Origin: Candidatus Nitrotoga sp. AM1P
GTDB lineage: Bacteria; Pseudomonadota; Gammaproteobacteria; Burkholderiales; Gallionellaceae
Reading direction: 5' to 3'
Length of the DNA: 64,000 nt
NCBI RefSeq assembly: GCF_013168275.1
Contig: NZ_AP019547.1
Location: 1 to 64,000 of the forward strand
The translations under genes were made by a program, and so were the position numbers. This document shows positions 19,051 to 29,951 of the stretch, in pieces (the stretch's first letter is position 1; every line of letters starts with the position of its first letter). The notes under the pieces were generated by a model. The model was not told the origin of the DNA, did not search any database, and worked only from the letters and a program-made list of their open reading frames with translations.

Positions 19051-22000
19051 TTAAGTTTGGGCATTTGACATGGGTACGATTGCTTCTTGGTTATGTTCAG
19101 CAGCAAGTAGCATATACATGCCAGGTACTACGAACAGGGTGAACAATGTGCCTATCGATAAACCACTGGCGATCACTAAGCCCATATTAGAGCGGCTTAC
19201 TGCGCCTGCACCGCTTGCCATGATGAGTGGCAAAACCCCCAGTACCGTGGCGGCAGTTGTCATTAATATCGGGCGCAAACGTAAGCCAGCAGCTTTCACA
19301 ATAGCATCACGCTTGCTCAACCCCGTTTGTTGCAAGTTATTAGCAAATTCCACAATTAAAATGCCATTTTTTGAGATAAGAGCAATGAGTGTAACTAAGC
19401 CAACCTCAGTATAAATATTGAGCTTGGCGTGTCCAATACCGAGATTAATAAAAATCAATGCTCCCGCAATAGACATGGGCACGGACACCAAAATAATTGC
19501 AGGATCGCGAAAGCTCTCAAATTGAGCCGCAAGTGCCAGAAAAATAATTACAATAGCAAAGAAAAAGGTGAGTAACAGACCGCCAGATTCTTGTACAAAC
19601 TGTCGTGAGGGTCCCGCGTAGTCATAGCTGTATCCAGCAGGCAAGGTTTTCTCCGCTAAAGTTTTAAGTCGTTCCAGTGCCTGACCTTGAGAAATAGTGG
19701 GAAAAGCCACTCCCTGTATGGTCGCCATATTTTGTTGCTGAAAGCGATTGATGGTTTCTGGTTCAGTACTGGTTTCCAAATGAGCCACTGTGGATAGAGG
19801 CACCATCTGTCCACTTTCGGTACGCAGATAATAGTTCTTGAGTTGATCTGCATTAAGTCGGAAACGTTGTGCTACTTGTGGAATAACTTTATAAGACCGA
19901 CCCTCAAGTTCGAAATAGTTCACATACCCACCGCCCAGCATGGCAGACAGGGCAGAGCCTATGTCTTGCATATTTAGCCCAAGCTGGGACGCCATATTGC
20001 GATCAATTACTACTGTAGTTTGTGGCAGATCAATGCGCAAATCCGACTGTACAAAAATAAATTCGCCTGTTTTCTCAGCATCTTGCAAAAATTTCTGGGA
20101 CACATCATAAAGCTTGGAGAATGGCTCTGTACTAGTAATCACAAATTGAATTGGCAAACCGCGCGCCCCCGGTAGTGGGGGTGGCTGGAAAAGTGCACTT
20201 TGCGTACCGGAAATTTTATTCAATTCATTTTGTACCTCGGGCTGTAGCTGAGTGGCGGTTTTAGTGCGCTCATCCCAAGGCTTGAGTACCATACCAGTGA
20301 TAACCTGTGTCGGCATGTTTAGCTGAAATATGTGATCTGTTTCCTGATGTGACCTGTAAACTTTTTGAGTCTGCTCTCCAAATATTTCTCGTTGCTGTAG
20401 TGTCGCATCCGGCGCATTAAATGAGGCTGCAATCAACACACCCTGATCTTCCTGTGGCGCGAGTTCAGACATCGAAGTGGTGTAGAGAAAATAAATACCG
20501 CCCATCACCACTAACGCAAATATAGCTATTACATTGACAAAGTTAAGTGTGCCGTTCAGGGTTTTTTCATAACGAAGGTGTAAGCGTTCAAATCGTTTAT
20601 CCAACCATACTACCAAACGATCTTGCCAATTGCCGCCCTCGCGTCTAGGCGGGCGCAGAAGACGCGAACACATCATCGGTGAAAGTGTCAACGCAATCAC
20701 AGCTGACATAATCACAGCACCCACAAGCGTAAAAGCAAATTCGGTAAACAGCGCGCCAGTAAGGCCACTCATGAAACCTATCGGCAAATATACAGCTACA
20801 AGCACGACGGTCATCGCAATAATAGGATTAGCCAGCTCACGCGCCGCTTTTATAGATGAGTCAAAGGGCGACAACCCTTCTTCCAGATGACGACTTACGT
20901 TTTCTACTACGATGATAGCATCGTCCACTACTAGTCCGATGGCAAGTACCAGCGCTAGGAGCGTGAGCAGGTTAATGGAATAACCTAATGCCAGCATCAC
21001 AGTGAAGGTTCCTATCAGGGAAATTGGTATAGCAATCACCGGAATCAGCACCGAGCGTAGCGAGCCCAAGAAAATAAACACCACTGCAGTGACAATTAAG
21101 ACTGCTTCCACAAGCGTTTTAATTACCTCGTTAATTGACGAATTGACGAATTTGGTCGAGTCATAAACAACATTGCTATTCAAACCCTGCGGTAACTGGG
21201 CCTCGATTTCAGGCATGGCTTTGCGTACACGGGCGACTACATCCAATAGATTTGCACCTGGGGCAACCTGAATAGCCACATATACCGCTTTTTTACCGTC
21301 AAAAGACACACTGGAGTCATAGTCATCAGCGCCCAAAGTAACATTCGCGACGTCTGCCAAGCGCACTATCGAACTGCCCTCTTGCTTGATGACCATCTGC
21401 TTGAATTCATCTACTGAGCGTAGTGCCGTAGAAGCGTTCAGATTGATTTGCACCATTTGGCCCTTGGATTGGCCACTGGATGAGAGAAAGTTGTTTGCAG
21501 CCAAAAGTGCGTACACATCGGCAGCGGTGAGACCAACAGCAGCGAGTTTTTGTGGGTCAAGCCATGCCCGAAGGGCGAAGTTTTTTGCACCCAGCAATTC
21601 GGCAACTTGCACACCTTCAATCGCTTGCAGCTTGGGTTGTACGGAACGTACAAGATAGTCAGTAACTTGGTTAGGTTTGAGAACATCGCTATAGAAACCG
21701 ATGTACATCGCGGCTATAGTTTGCCCGATGCTGACGGAAAGTGTGGGTTTTTGCGCCTGCGGCGGCAATTGATTGAGAACAGCATTAACCTTAGTGTTGA
21801 TTTCAGTTAATGCCTCGTTTGGATCATAGTTTAATCGAAGATTCGCAGTAATAGTGCTCACACTCTGGGTACTGTTCGAGGTCATATAATCGATGCCATT
21901 AGCCTGAGCTACAGCATTTTCCAGAGGAGTAGTGATGAAGCTAGTCACTAGATTGGCACTGGCGCCTGGATAAGCAGTGTTGATCGTAATTACGGCATTT

Positions 22001-22149
22001 TGAGTGTAAGGATATTGCAGCACCGGCAATGAAGCAAGCGAGCGTAAGCCCAGAACAAGTATCACCAAGCTAATGACGGTTGCCAAAACTGGGCGTTCGA
22101 CGAAGATGTCAGTGAACTTTCTCATCGCAGCTCCAGCACTGTTGCTCAT
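19051..22149 (-). CDS. RND multidrug efflux permease (HAE1 family)
   Basis: 1032 residues, the usual AcrB/MexB-type length. It opens with FVERPVLATVISLVILVLGL (TM1). It has the TM4 proton-relay Asp pair in LAIGLVVDDAIIVVENVSRHLEEG, two large periplasmic loops (after TM1 and TM7) and the C-terminal six helices ending FTLFVVPGMYMLLA. It is a trimeric proton-driven inner-membrane pump that sends drugs through the periplasmic adaptor and outer-membrane channel encoded just upstream. The start ATG at 22149 overlaps the adaptor stop as ATGA; a second Met at residue 9 (MRKFTDIFVERP) is where many homologues start. Confidence 0.93.
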   Translation of the reverse strand: MSNSAGAAMRKFTDIFVERPVLATVISLVILVLGLRSLASLPVLQYPYTQNAVITINTAYPGASANLVTSFITTPLENAVAQANGIDYMTSNSTQSVSTITANLRLNYDPNEALTEINTKVNAVLNQLPPQAQKPTLSVSIGQTIAAMYIGFYSDVLKPNQVTDYLVRSVQPKLQAIEGVQVAELLGAKNFALRAWLDPQKLAAVGLTAADVYALLAANNFLSSSGQSKGQMVQINLNASTALRSVDEFKQMVIKQEGSSIVRLADVANVTLGADDYDSSVSFDGKKAVYVAIQVAPGANLLDVVARVRKAMPEIEAQLPQGLNSNVVYDSTKFVNSSINEVIKTLVEAVLIVTAVVFIFLGSLRSVLIPVIAIPISLIGTFTVMLALGYSINLLTLLALVLAIGLVVDDAIIVVENVSRHLEEGLSPFDSSIKAARELANPIIAMTVVLVAVYLPIGFMSGLTGALFTEFAFTLVGAVIMSAVIALTLSPMMCSRLLRPPRREGGNWQDRLVVWLDKRFERLHLRYEKTLNGTLNFVNVIAIFALVVMGGIYFLYTTSMSELAPQEDQGVLIAASFNAPDATLQQREIFGEQTQKVYRSHQETDHIFQLNMPTQVITGMVLKPWDERTKTATQLQPEVQNELNKISGTQSALFQPPPLPGARGLPIQFVITSTEPFSKLYDVSQKFLQDAEKTGEFIFVQSDLRIDLPQTTVVIDRNMASQLGLNMQDIGSALSAMLGGGYVNYFELEGRSYKVIPQVAQRFRLNADQLKNYYLRTESGQMVPLSTVAHLETSTEPETINRFQQQNMATIQGVAFPTISQGQALERLKTLAEKTLPAGYSYDYAGPSRQFVQESGGLLLTFFFAIVIIFLALAAQFESFRDPAIILVSVPMSIAGALIFINLGIGHAKLNIYTEVGLVTLIALISKNGILIVEFANNLQQTGLSKRDAIVKAAGLRLRPILMTTAATVLGVLPLIMASGAGAVSRSNMGLVIASGLSIGTLFTLFVVPGMYMLLAAEHNQEAIVPMSNAQT

Positions 22150-23288
22150 TCGTCTTTCACCTCAGGATTGGGATTATTTGACGGTTGCACACTATTATTT
22201 ACAAATACCGGAGTGCCATTGCGTAGCTTGAGTTGACCCGAAGTGACCACAACCTCATTCACTTTCAGACCGCTAAGCACCGCCACCTGATCGCCGCGTA
22301 CAAGGCCGGTAGTAACAAAACGCTGCTCGACCACTAGCTTAGGCTTGCCATCGGCCCCCTTCCCTTCATTTTTCACTATGAACACGGTGCTACCGTAAGG
22401 GTTATAAGAAATAGCTGAATTCGGCAGGGTGACGTACTGTTTTTTATCTCCTCTCTTTACCTGTGCCGTAGCAAATAATCCGGGTAGCAATTCACCATTA
22501 GGATTGGCAATGCTTGCTCGTACTTTGAGGTTACGTGTGGATATATCCACCTGCGGTTCAATCGCGGAAATGGTACCGGTGAAAGCTTTGTTTGGAAACG
22601 CATTGGTTTGTACAGTGACGCTCTCGCCGGCATGAATCAAGTCAATCTGGGCCTGTGGTACCGTAAAGTCCAGATACATGGGGTCAAGTTTTTGCAGGTT
22701 TACAAGCGTAGTGCCTGGCGCCAGATATTGACCAAGATCTACTTGGCGTATACCCAGCTGGCCAGAAAAGGGAGCACGGATACTTTTTTGTGCAATGATT
22801 GCTTCTTGCATCGTTACCTGCGCCAAGGCACTTTTCAAATTGGCTGCCGAAATATCTACTGCAGCTTGGCTGACTGCCTGCATTTTGAGTTGAGCCAGGT
22901 CGCGGTCGAAAGTTTGTTTGGCGAGCCGAACGGCAACCTTGAGCTGTTCGAGCTGAGCTTTAAGCGGCGCGGCATTCAGTTCTAATATCAGCTGACCCGT
23001 TTTCACCATTGCTCCAGAATCAAAGTGTATGGCTGTCACTATGCCGCTGACCTCGGCTGCCAGGCTGGTGCCATTAGAAGCACGCAGATTGCCTACCGCT
23101 TCGACTGAAGGTTGCCAAGTGGATGTTTGTGCTACGGTAGTAGATACACTTTGCGGTGGGTTAGCCTGTCCTTTGATAGACTGTTGTATCATTTTGTTGC
23201 GAAATTGTTGAAAAGCATAAATTCCGCCGAATATTATTGCAGCTATGAGCAGCATAATGACCATGCGCTTGGTCGTGCCTTTAGTCAT
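22146..23288 (-). CDS. RND efflux periplasmic adaptor (membrane fusion protein)
   Basis: 380 residues. An N-terminal membrane anchor (MVIMLLIAAIIFGGIYAF) is followed by the barrel-sandwich/lipoyl halves (VSGIVTAIHFDSGAMVKTGQLILELN and KSIRAPFSGQLGIRQVDLGQYL) around an alpha-helical hairpin. Then come the beta-barrel domain (VTVQTNAFPNKAFTGTISAIEPQVD) and the membrane-proximal domain ending VVTSGQLKLRNGTPV. It links the RND pump to the outer-membrane channel. Middle gene of a three-gene operon, 15 bases after the channel gene. Confidence 0.93.
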   Translation of the reverse strand: MTKGTTKRMVIMLLIAAIIFGGIYAFQQFRNKMIQQSIKGQANPPQSVSTTVAQTSTWQPSVEAVGNLRASNGTSLAAEVSGIVTAIHFDSGAMVKTGQLILELNAAPLKAQLEQLKVAVRLAKQTFDRDLAQLKMQAVSQAAVDISAANLKSALAQVTMQEAIIAQKSIRAPFSGQLGIRQVDLGQYLAPGTTLVNLQKLDPMYLDFTVPQAQIDLIHAGESVTVQTNAFPNKAFTGTISAIEPQVDISTRNLKVRASIANPNGELLPGLFATAQVKRGDKKQYVTLPNSAISYNPYGSTVFIVKNEGKGADGKPKLVVEQRFVTTGLVRGDQVAVLSGLKVNEVVVTSGQLKLRNGTPVFVNNSVQPSNNPNPEVKDE

Positions 23289-23303
23289 GAAAATACTCCA
23301 TGC

Positions 23304-24908
23304 TCACTTTGGGTTCAAAAGATGCCGCACAAAACCTTTGTGCTCGGTATTCTGCATTGCTAATTGAGTAGGCTGCGGCGGTATCTCCGCTCGTTGCTTT
23401 GATGCGGCAACCCAGCCACCACCCATAGCCTGATAAAGCGCTGCGGTATCCGTCAAACGCTGAACTTGCGCGGCAATTAAGTTAATCTGAGTTTGTTGCG
23501 CCTGTTGTTGCGCGGTAAGTAGCTGCAAATAATTCACTCCACCTAATAAAAATTGCTGTTGGATAAGATTAAGCGATGCTTGTGCCGATGCATCGGCGGC
23601 GGCTTGTGCTTGTAATATTTGCGCGTCATTGTCTAGTGCACGCAGAACGTCAGCAACATTACGTAAAGCTTGCAACACGGTTTGGCGATAGTTAGCTGTT
23701 GCTGCATTGAAACCAGCTTCTGCTGATTTAATCCCAGCTTTGAGGCCGACATTGAACAATGGCTGCGTTACTTGACCTACCAAATTCCAAATCATTGATC
23801 CGGCTCCGAATAAACTGGATGCAGCAAGAGCCTGCGAGCCCAGAGTAGGAGACAAGTTAATTTGCGGATAGCCAGTGGACACGGCCACCCCATATTGTGC
23901 ATTTGCTACATGCAACAAGGCTTCAGACGCTTGAATGTCAGGACGCTGACGCACCAGTTCTGAAGGTATGATAAAAGGAAGGTCTGCCGGCAAATTAAAA
24001 TCTGCTAAAACAAATTTAGGTATTTGCGCCGTGCCGGGTAGTTGACCCACTAACACAGCAAGCAAGTGATTTGTTTTCTCAAGATTGTTACGCAAAAGCG
24101 GAATGCTGGCGCTGGTTTGCTCTACCTGGGTAAGTAAAGCAAATTCGTCACTGCGCGGCACAGCCCCCAGTTGGAAGCGTTGTCTCGTAATATTCAGCTG
24201 TTTTTTTTGCGCTGCCAAAATGGCCACAGTGGCCTTAAGCTGTGCGGTAAATTGTGCCTGTGACATTGCAGTAGTCGTGATGTTGGCAGCAAGCGTAAGT
24301 CGCGCACCTTCAAACTGGTAGCGTTGATAGTCAGCCTGCGCAGCAAAAGATTCGAGAGCGCGGCGGTTGCCCCCGAACAGATCAAGGTTATAACTAACCG
24401 TTACGCCAGCGTTATACAAATCGAATATTTTGCTTCCGCCTGGCTGACCAAAAATTGAAGGATTGAACTTTTGACGCTGTGTACCCAGCTTGGCATTCAC
24501 CTGGGGGTACTGCAAGGAACCCGCTTGCGCAGCATAGGTTTGCTGTGCTTGAAACAAAGTAGCTTGCGCCGCATCTAACGTTGGGCTGGCATTTAGGGCT
24601 TGGTCGATGAGCGCATTAAGTTTGGGCGAGCCAAAATTTTGCCACCAATTCACGGGCACATCTTTTCCGACCACGAAATGTTGCGCTCCGCCAAAGTTAC
24701 CTTGTGCTGTTGCAGTTTGCAGCGGTAATTTTTGTGGGGTGTAACTTGTTACAGCGGGCGGGTCAGGTTGCTTAAAATCAGGCCCTACACTCGTACAACC
24801 AAACAGCGATAGGGTACCTCCCAATAGCAACCCTGCGGTTAGCCGTGAAATAAACCTTATAAAGGCGGGGCAGTCCTTTATATACAAATTTTTAATTTTA
24901 AATAGCAA
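23304..24908 (-). CDS. RND efflux outer-membrane lipoprotein channel (NodT/OprM type)
   Basis: 534 residues. The lipoprotein signal ends at LSLFGC, with Cys as the lipidated residue, followed by VGPDFKQPDPP, the standard opening of OprM-like channels (VGPDYxxP). Two TolC-like repeats, each with alpha-helical hairpin and beta-strand pair, are recognisable (LDAAQATLFQAQQTYAAQAG...; VRQRPDIQASEALLHVANAQYGVA...). First gene of the efflux operon. The N-terminal 20 residues before the hydrophobic stretch are unusually long, so a later start is possible. Confidence 0.9.
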   Translation of the reverse strand: MLFKIKNLYIKDCPAFIRFISRLTAGLLLGGTLSLFGCTSVGPDFKQPDPPAVTSYTPQKLPLQTATAQGNFGGAQHFVVGKDVPVNWWQNFGSPKLNALIDQALNASPTLDAAQATLFQAQQTYAAQAGSLQYPQVNAKLGTQRQKFNPSIFGQPGGSKIFDLYNAGVTVSYNLDLFGGNRRALESFAAQADYQRYQFEGARLTLAANITTTAMSQAQFTAQLKATVAILAAQKKQLNITRQRFQLGAVPRSDEFALLTQVEQTSASIPLLRNNLEKTNHLLAVLVGQLPGTAQIPKFVLADFNLPADLPFIIPSELVRQRPDIQASEALLHVANAQYGVAVSTGYPQINLSPTLGSQALAASSLFGAGSMIWNLVGQVTQPLFNVGLKAGIKSAEAGFNAATANYRQTVLQALRNVADVLRALDNDAQILQAQAAADASAQASLNLIQQQFLLGGVNYLQLLTAQQQAQQTQINLIAAQVQRLTDTAALYQAMGGGWVAASKQRAEIPPQPTQLAMQNTEHKGFVRHLLNPK

Positions 24909-25081
24909 ACCTGGAACACTTATTTTTATCGAAGTTTAATAATAACAGATTTTGGAAATCATTAAGATTGCCAGCGTTTCCCCGTATGAACGGCCAAGGA
25001 AATTTGGCTGTTTTACCGCATTCCAGCTTCGAGCCGTTATTAAACAAGCTTTTCCAAACGACACAGGTGTTGTAAATTTGC

Positions 25082-25612
25082 TTAACGAGGATCACGGAAA
25101 GGTTTCACTGTTCCGCAGTTTTCACTAATCCATCGACCGTCAGTGTAGGCACGTTCACTAACAGGATTGCCTTGTACAACTCCATTGAATTCAGTTCGTC
25201 CTGTAAAACTTTCTGGGCTCGTAAAAATCCCCTCAGTTACGCCATTCCCCTTAAGGACGGAGTTTTCACAGATAAGGTTTATTTTGTAGTCGTTTCCAGT
25301 TTGGACAGAATTTTTAACATCACATCCATATTGATTTTGATTCAAAACAGTTGGAATTTTTTGATTCGCCATTTCCTGGGTAATGCAAACCTGAGATGTT
25401 GCTGCCCCATTACTAATCTTGGGCATATCAAGTCCGTACTGTTTAGCCAAATTCGTCAAATTTTGCATTTGATCCGGCGGAATCATTGTTACAAGCGATA
25501 ACAAGCCTGATGTCGTCGTCATTTCCCATAATCCCGGGCGCATATGAGATTCTGCTGAGTTTGCTGTTGATACCGCGAACAACAATGATAGTGAAAGAAT
25601 AATTTTTTGCAT
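25082..25612 (-). CDS. DUF3617 periplasmic protein
   Basis: 176 residues with a signal peptide (MQKIILSLSLLFAVSTANSA). The family opening RPGLWEMTTTS follows, then VCITQEMANQ with a conserved Cys, a second Cys (YGCDVKN), a third (INLICEN), and the SFTGRTEFNGVV...GRWISENCG end. DUF3617 proteins are small beta-rich secreted proteins of unknown function, common in betaproteobacteria. It lies upstream of the efflux operon on the same strand, separated by 173 bases. Confidence 0.85.
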   Translation of the reverse strand: MQKIILSLSLLFAVSTANSAESHMRPGLWEMTTTSGLLSLVTMIPPDQMQNLTNLAKQYGLDMPKISNGAATSQVCITQEMANQKIPTVLNQNQYGCDVKNSVQTGNDYKINLICENSVLKGNGVTEGIFTSPESFTGRTEFNGVVQGNPVSERAYTDGRWISENCGTVKPFRDPR

Positions 25613-26051
25613 CGGGCCTCCGGAACGTGATTGATAATTAATGGCTCAAAGTGAGTCAATTTAGAAATTTGATTATAGGCTTTTGATCATTTAGGCTTGG
25701 CAGAGTCTCTCGGTGGACCAGAAGAAACGTAATTGTAAGCATTTCTCCATCCATTAATACAGCCAAGTGGAGTTTGAAGTGGCAAGGTACAGTCACTGCG
25801 TAGTTGGGCAGTTTGACTGGCAAATAAGTTCAAATATATCCTAACTAGACTAATAAGCACGGGTGGAGCATGTGTTCTGATGATCAATCGGCAGTTTGGC
25901 TTCAATAACACGCGCTACCCTCGTGGTTTATAGGTCCGGATAGTTTATCTATTCGCTACATCTGAGAGCTTTAATGTTGACGCTACCCGAAAATAAATCT
26001 ACATTAAATTCCGCCAAAAATATGAAACATTAACCATACCGAGGGAGTGCC
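25613..26051. other. Intergenic region before acs
   Basis: 439 bases between the divergent DUF3617 gene and acs. A 74-codon GTG-initiated minus-strand frame (25687-25911) is open but has no ribosome site and no family I know, so I do not call it a gene. The right end carries the candidate acs promoter. Confidence 0.5.
25977..26005 (+). promoter_or_regulatory. Candidate sigma-70 promoter of acs
   Basis: TTGACG (25977-25982), a 17-base spacer, then TACATT (26000-26005). This predicts a transcript start near 26012, 40 bases before the acs ATG. Confidence 0.5.
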
Positions 26052-28022
26052 ATGCCCACCAGCATCAAATCAGTTTTGCAAGAAACCCGCGTTTTTCAGC
26101 CTGCCCCTGCATTCGTCGAACAAGCGAATGTTTCTGGTATGGCAGCCTACCAAGCTCTGTGCAGGGAGGCAGAACAAAATTATGAAGGGTATTGGGCACG
26201 GCTAGCACGGGAGCATATCGTATGGCACAAACCGTTTAATACCGTGTTAGATGAGAGTCGCGCGCCATTTTACGCGTGGTTCGCGGATGGCGAATTGAAT
26301 GTTTCTTATAATTGTCTGGATAAGCATCTGGCCACGCAACCTGAAAAAACTGCGCTGATTTTTGAGGCGGACGACGGCCAAGTGACCAAGATTTCCTACC
26401 GCGAGTTGCACGCTCGCGTGTGTCAGTTTGCCAATGCGTTAAAGTCACGCAATATTCAGAAGGGCGATCGTGTCGTTATCTACATGCCCATGAGCATCGA
26501 GGTGGTGATAGCGATGCAGGCATGCGCGCGCATTGGCGCAATCCATTCAGTCGTTTTTGGCGGCTTCTCTTCCAGAAGCCTGAATGAGCGTATCGAAAAT
26601 GCGCAGGCGTGTGCCGTCATTACTGCTGATGCGCAATTCCGCGGCGGTAAGATGATGCCGCTCAAACCAGCCGTGGATGAGGCGCTGAGCATGGGTGGTT
26701 GTGATGCAGTGCATAGCGTAATTGTTTATAAGCGTGCGGGCGATGATGTGCAGTGGAATGCGAAACATGACCTGTGGTGGCATGATCTGATTGCTGGTCT
26801 TTCATCTACGTGCGAACCGGAATGGGTGGGTGCGGAACATCCATTGTTCATTTTATATACCTCAGGTTCTACCGGAAAACCCAAAGGAGTGCAGCATTCC
26901 AGCGGCGGCTATCTGCTTGGCACGATGGTTTCCATGCAATGGGTATTTGACTATAAGCCTACTGATATTTTTTGGTGTACCGCTGACGTGGGCTGGGTGA
27001 CTGGCCACAGCTATGTTGCATATGGTCCGCTGGCGATGGGGGCGACGCAAGTGATATTTGAGGGCGTGCCCACTTGGCCCGATGCCGGACGTTTCTGGAA
27101 GATGATTCAGGATCATCAGGTCACCACTTTTTATACTGCGCCCACCGCCATCCGCTCGCTGATTAAATTAGGGGGCGAATTGCCGAAGCAATACAACCTT
27201 TCCAGTCTGCGTTTGCTCGGTAGCGTTGGCGAGCCGATCAATCCAGATGCATGGATGTGGTATTACACCATAGTCGGCCAGTCGCGTTGTCCCATTGTTG
27301 ATACCTGGTGGCAGACCGAAACCGGTTGTCACATGATTGCACCACTGCCGGGAGCAATGGCAACCAAACCTGGTTCCTGCACCCTGCCGCTGCCCGGCAT
27401 AATGGCCGCCATCGTTAACGAAGCAGGTGACGAAGTGCATGACCAACATGGAGGGTTTCTTGTCATCAAACGTTCTTTCCCGTCTCAAATCCGTACCATA
27501 TGGGGTAATGATGAGCGCTATCGCAAAGGCTACTTCCCAGAAGAAATGAAAGGCGCTTACTTGGCGGGCGATTCAGCACACCGCGACGAGGACGGTTATT
27601 TCTGGATCCTGGGACGCATTGACGACGTACTGAAAGTATCCGGCCACCGCTTGGGAACTATGGAGATAGAGTCTGCGCTGGCGTCAAATCCGTTGGTGGC
27701 GGAAGCCGCTGTCGTTGGAAAGCCGCATGAGATAAAAGGAGAGGCCATAGTGGTATTTGTGGTGTTAAAAGGCTCGCGACCGAAAGATCCCACTACGGAA
27801 AAAGAAGTGTCGGAAATTCTGCGTAATTGGGTCAGCAAGGAACTCGGCCCAATCGCCAAGCCGGACGAAATCCGCTTCGGGGACAATCTGCCAAAGACGC
27901 GCTCCGGCAAGATTATGCGTCGCCTGTTGCGCGCCCTTGCCAAGGGCGAAGAAATAACACAGGACATTTCGACGCTGGAAAACCCGGCGATTCTTGAACA
28001 ACTAAAGCACGTTATTCAATAA
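26052..28022 (+). CDS. acs: Acetyl-CoA synthetase (AMP-forming)
   Basis: 656 residues, the normal length. Adenylate-forming enzyme: the phosphate loop [11 protein letters not shown] is near residues 270-280, the DTWWQTETG motif near 418-426, and the C-terminal lysine in TRSGKIMRR near 620. That lysine is the site reversibly acetylated in known Acs enzymes. It activates acetate to acetyl-AMP and then acetyl-CoA. GAGGGAG precedes the ATG. It is apparently monocistronic, with the next gene 90 bases downstream. Confidence 0.96.
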   Translation: MPTSIKSVLQETRVFQPAPAFVEQANVSGMAAYQALCREAEQNYEGYWARLAREHIVWHKPFNTVLDESRAPFYAWFADGELNVSYNCLDKHLATQPEKTALIFEADDGQVTKISYRELHARVCQFANALKSRNIQKGDRVVIYMPMSIEVVIAMQACARIGAIHSVVFGGFSSRSLNERIENAQACAVITADAQFRGGKMMPLKPAVDEALSMGGCDAVHSVIVYKRAGDDVQWNAKHDLWWHDLIAGLSSTCEPEWVGAEHPLFILYTSGSTGKPKGVQHSSGGYLLGTMVSMQWVFDYKPTDIFWCTADVGWVTGHSYVAYGPLAMGATQVIFEGVPTWPDAGRFWKMIQDHQVTTFYTAPTAIRSLIKLGGELPKQYNLSSLRLLGSVGEPINPDAWMWYYTIVGQSRCPIVDTWWQTETGCHMIAPLPGAMATKPGSCTLPLPGIMAAIVNEAGDEVHDQHGGFLVIKRSFPSQIRTIWGNDERYRKGYFPEEMKGAYLAGDSAHRDEDGYFWILGRIDDVLKVSGHRLGTMEIESALASNPLVAEAAVVGKPHEIKGEAIVVFVVLKGSRPKDPTTEKEVSEILRNWVSKELGPIAKPDEIRFGDNLPKTRSGKIMRRLLRALAKGEEITQDISTLENPAILEQLKHVIQ

Positions 28023-28112
28023 ACCAGGAATTGCAGTCGGCGTAGCTTTCTATAGTTTGTACCGAAAGCGCAGTGTCGGTTATACCGTCAATTTTCCGAT
28101 ATCGCTATAGAT

Positions 28113-28925
28113 ATGCAAGATCATAAATATAAAATTAAAGACACCTTTAATAATGCGGCAGAAGGCTATGACAAGCCGGCACTGCGCTTTTTTTCAGTGG
28201 CGGCAGAACATTTGGCGAACAACATGAAGTTTGCTGGAAATGAACATGTTTTGGATGTGGCCACTGGCACAGGGTTGGTTGCGCTGGCATGTGCACAGCG
28301 GTTGAGCGCAGGGCATGTGACGGCCATTGATTTATCCGACGGAATGTTGGCGAAAGCGAAGATCAAAGCTCAGGAGCAGCAGTTAACTAATCTCGATTTT
28401 TTATGCCTGGATATGGAGGCCGCAAATTTTAACGCCGACTCATTTGATGCCGCTTGTTGTGGTTTTGGCATCTTCTTCCTGCCTGATATGGAGGCCGGAT
28501 TCAAGGCCATCGCCAAACATGTCAAACCCGGCGGCGCTATTGGAATCTCAAGTTTTACGGGCGCGGTTATGGAACCCCTAGCGCAAAAATTTATCGAGCG
28601 CATTCAGACCTATGAGGTAGCTATGCCATCGCTATCCTGGAAACGACTGGATAGCGTAGAGAAAATCCATATTTTGTATCAAGCAGCGGAGCTGGAACGA
28701 TTGCATACGTATACCTATCAGGTTGGATACCATCTTGCTGGGTTTGAAGAATGGTGGGATATTTTATGGTATAGCGGCTTCCGCGGATTATTGAGTCAGC
28801 TTTCTTCCTTTGATTTAGCACGCTTCCGGCAATCGCATCAGGAAGAAATAGAATTACTTGTCGAAGAGCAAGGCATTTGGATGAATGTTGAAATTCTCAT
28901 CAGCGTGGGCTATAAACCCGTATAG
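28113..28925 (+). CDS. Class I SAM-dependent methyltransferase (UbiE-like)
   Basis: 270 residues. Motif I VLDVATGTGLVALACA (about 46-61) forms the SAM-binding loop, followed by VTAIDLSDGMLAKAK (motif II) and LPDMEAGFKAIAKHVKPGGAIGISSF (post-motif strand with the PGG turn). The opening FNNAAEGYDKPALRFF is that of UbiE/MenG-type enzymes. The substrate cannot be told; the C-terminal domain (WDILWYSGFRGLLSQL) differs from UbiE. It lies 67 bases before the DUF1853 gene. Confidence 0.85.
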   Translation: MQDHKYKIKDTFNNAAEGYDKPALRFFSVAAEHLANNMKFAGNEHVLDVATGTGLVALACAQRLSAGHVTAIDLSDGMLAKAKIKAQEQQLTNLDFLCLDMEAANFNADSFDAACCGFGIFFLPDMEAGFKAIAKHVKPGGAIGISSFTGAVMEPLAQKFIERIQTYEVAMPSLSWKRLDSVEKIHILYQAAELERLHTYTYQVGYHLAGFEEWWDILWYSGFRGLLSQLSSFDLARFRQSHQEEIELLVEEQGIWMNVEILISVGYKPV

Positions 28926-28991
28926 AAAAATATTCTGCTGTTACCCGGCTACACTCACGCAGCCGCCATTGCCACAACAACTTTAGTCAAT

Positions 28992-29951
28992 ATGTCTTCC
29001 CTTCCGCAAGATTCGTTCATGGACTCATTACACGACCCCGCAGTGCGCGACCTCGCATGGGTTATCGGTTCGCCGGGATTGCTGGATGAAACTTGGGCCG
29101 CGTATGCCGGACGTGTGGTTGACGACGCATGGTGCCATGCGCAATTAAAAACATGTATTCAGTGGTTGACTGGATTGGATAATGACCCGCACAGTCTGTA
29201 TGACTTTATTGCCCAGCGTTCAACGCGTCGCCTGGGCCAATATTTTGAATCGCTCATTGCATTCTGGTTAGCACGCATCCCCGATACGCAAATTATTGCC
29301 ACCAATTTGCAGGTTCAAAATGCGCAACGTATCTTGGGTGAATATGACTTTTTATTTCGTGATGCCGATGGAAATGTTTGTCATTGGGAAACCGCTGTAA
29401 AGTTCTACCTGCAAGCAGAGCCATTGTTCGAGCAACATGCATTTATCGGCCTTGCGGTGCGCGATCGGCTCGATATTAAATTGGACCGCGTATTTCAACA
29501 TCAACTTGAATTAGGCCACACACCCGCCGGGCGTGCAGCACTGCCACAAGGGGTAGCGCTGAAAAAAACACAGGCTTTCATCAAAGGCTACCTGTTCTAC
29601 TCTGCAACACAAGCAGGAAAATTTTTTAATCCTATCACCCCAATCCCTGGCGTATCGGTCAATCATTTGTCTGGCTGGTGGATGCGTCATCCGGTAGGTT
29701 CACTACCGCAAACAACATCGGATAGTTACTGGACTATATTGCCACGTTTACGCTTCTTAGCTCCGGTACGCCTGGATGCTGAAGCCAGCGTGATGCGGCA
29801 GGCTGAGATATGCACAGCACTCGATGCACATTTCGGGGTTTCTGACGAGCCTGTGCAGGTGATTGAACTCCAGCATGGTGCGGACAATAGCTGGCGCGAA
29901 GCGACACGGGGATTTGTAGTGTGTAGTAAATGGCCAGTAATCAACACCTGA
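28992..29951 (+). CDS. DUF1853 family protein
   Basis: 319 residues. It contains the family blocks: an opening DPAVRDLAWVIGSPGLL, then STRRLGQYFESLIAFWL, LGEYDFLFRDADGNVCHWETAVKFYLQ and LPRLRFLAPVRL, with the usual RGFVV..WP end. The central E-x-D...HWE-x-AVKFYL arrangement resembles a PD-(D/E)xK nuclease core, but activity is unproven. The reading frame continues open for 69 codons after the TGA stop (next entry). Confidence 0.85.
   Translation: MSSLPQDSFMDSLHDPAVRDLAWVIGSPGLLDETWAAYAGRVVDDAWCHAQLKTCIQWLTGLDNDPHSLYDFIAQRSTRRLGQYFESLIAFWLARIPDTQIIATNLQVQNAQRILGEYDFLFRDADGNVCHWETAVKFYLQAEPLFEQHAFIGLAVRDRLDIKLDRVFQHQLELGHTPAGRAALPQGVALKKTQAFIKGYLFYSATQAGKFFNPITPIPGVSVNHLSGWWMRHPVGSLPQTTSDSYWTILPRLRFLAPVRLDAEASVMRQAEICTALDAHFGVSDEPVQVIELQHGADNSWREATRGFVVCSKWPVINT

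Noticed and set aside
25687-25911. 74-codon minus-strand frame starting GTG before acs
   Set aside because: No ribosome site or family. Its text is not clearly protein-like, though a small gene cannot be excluded.
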